Below, in pieces: positions 63,349 through 64,000 of a stretch of DNA of 64,000 nt. Every line of letters begins with the position of its first letter. Position 1 is the first letter of the stretch. This DNA is from WS-7 sp036505295 (GTDB lineage Bacteria > Eisenbacteria > RBG-16-71-46 > SZUA-252): the NCBI GenBank assembly GCA_036505295.1, contig DASXTQ010000084.1, positions 1 through 64,000 of the forward strand, in the 5' to 3' direction. The position numbers and the translations under genes are program-made. The notes beneath the pieces were generated by a model. The model saw only the letters and a list, made by a program, of their open reading frames with translations, made no database searches and was not told where the DNA came from.

Positions 63349-64000
63349 TCTCCCAGGCGCTGCGGCAACGCATCGGGGAGATGCTCCGGGACGAGGCTCA
63401 AGTTGGTCGCGCCGGCGCGACGCTCGACCCCGCCGTGCGCCGCCCGCGCGAACCGCGGATCGTGCCCGCTTCGATCGAGGACATTCTCCCAGGCGGCGTC
63501 ATGATCGGGCGCGAGGGTGCTATGTTCGTGCACGAGCGCCTCTACACGGACCTGAACGAGCGGCCGACGCCGCTGCTCAAGAAGTACGAGCAGATCGGAA
63601 GGCTGCCGGACCCCGACGAGGCTTCCATGCCCCGCACCCTCCCTGAAGCGATCGAGGCGCTCGATCCGCCCGAGCGAGGGCTCTTCCAGAAGTTCGGGCA
63701 TCGCCGCATGCTGTTCCTCGATATCGAGACGTGCGGGCTCCAGTCGCAGCCTGTCTTTCTGGTCGGGCTCTGCCACATCGGGGAGAGGAATCTCGTCTTG
63801 CGCCAGCTATTCGCGCGCGACTACGCCGAGGAACGCTGCCTGCTCGCCGAGGTGGAGCGGATTCTGGGCGAGCACGACTTTCTCGTCACCTACAATGGGA
63901 AGACCTTCGACCTTCCGTTCCTGCGCCACCGCGCCGTGTACCACAGGCTGCGCTTCGAGACCCGGATCCCGCACCTCGACCTTCTCTGGATGGTGAGACG
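63345..64000 (+). CDS. mrfB: MrfB-like DEDD exonuclease (ribonuclease H-like), truncated by window end
   Basis: 218 codons visible from the GTG at 63345, which overlaps the helicase stop. The DEDD exonuclease motifs are visible: MLFLDIETCGL (Asp-x-Glu), YNGKTFDLPFLRHR (Asp) and HLDLLWM. The preceding segment (IVPASIEDILPGGVMIGREGAMFVHERLY) is typical of YprB/MrfB. The C-terminus, which in the Bacillus protein includes a TPR-like part, is outside the window. Confidence 0.88.
   Translation, partial: MISQALRQRIGEMLRDEAQVGRAGATLDPAVRRPREPRIVPASIEDILPGGVMIGREGAMFVHERLYTDLNERPTPLLKKYEQIGRLPDPDEASMPRTLPEAIEALDPPERGLFQKFGHRRMLFLDIETCGLQSQPVFLVGLCHIGERNLVLRQLFARDYAEERCLLAEVERILGEHDFLVTYNGKTFDLPFLRHRAVYHRLRFETRIPHLDLLWMVR

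Overview
This 64 kb high-GC window spans a bacterial chromosomal replication origin and its right flank. Left of the origin, the genes mnmG (partial), mnmE, jag/khpB, yidC, yidD, rnpA and rpmH all run leftward. Right of it, dnaA, dnaN, recF, a DciA-like gene, gyrB, gyrA and rex run rightward. Two perfect DnaA boxes lie upstream of dnaA, one lies in the dnaA-dnaN gap, and a perfect parS sits inside mnmG. The host is probably an uncultivated member of, or neighbour to, the FCB group (Eisenbacteria- or Krumholzibacteria-like). The support is a secreted protease with a FlgD-like C-terminal sorting domain, several outer-membrane barrel and beta-helix proteins, and a LexA operator of the type reported for Fibrobacter. 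This taxonomic guess is inference.

From 16 to 28 kb lie a DMT transporter and then a mostly leftward block of envelope and housekeeping genes: lipoprotein, class III aminotransferase, M23 peptidase with SLH-like tail, D,D-carboxypeptidase, PDZ protein, beta-helix protein, double-domain M16 peptidase and a TRAM/Fe-S rRNA uracil methyltransferase. From 28.4 to 32.2 kb an overlapping rightward operon encodes an outer-membrane barrel, a secreted cupredoxin and a membrane histidine kinase. Just downstream is the most unusual locus of the window. It has a near-consensus sigma-54 promoter preceded by two inverted repeats, two tandem 23-24 aa hydrophobic micropeptide genes with the same C-terminus (PDGKAGW), each with its own Shine-Dalgarno, and then a strong terminator. 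I do not recognise this family.

From 32.8 to 49.4 kb come lon, an outer-membrane Ig/barrel protein, asd, a histidine phosphatase, two beta-propeller proteins, a second cupredoxin, a KAS II-like ketosynthase paired with an SRPBCC cyclase, a subtilase and a lone sugar-type ABC ATPase. From 49.4 to 56.2 kb is an accessory block of small unrelated genes (flavin reductase, O-methyltransferase, HhH protein, cupin, broken NUDIX, RibD-like, YCII, FG-GAP propeller, SnoaL-like) with several repeats and palindromes.

The right end (56.2-64 kb) is a DNA-repair region. It starts with an autoregulated lexA, a small DUF6504-like gene and DNA polymerase IV in one operon, followed by a DUF72 protein, an HNH endonuclease, and an MrfA-type helicase with its MrfB-type exonuclease (truncated by the window end). 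Overlapping starts and stops (ATGA, GTGA, TGATG) are common throughout, and GTG starts are frequent.
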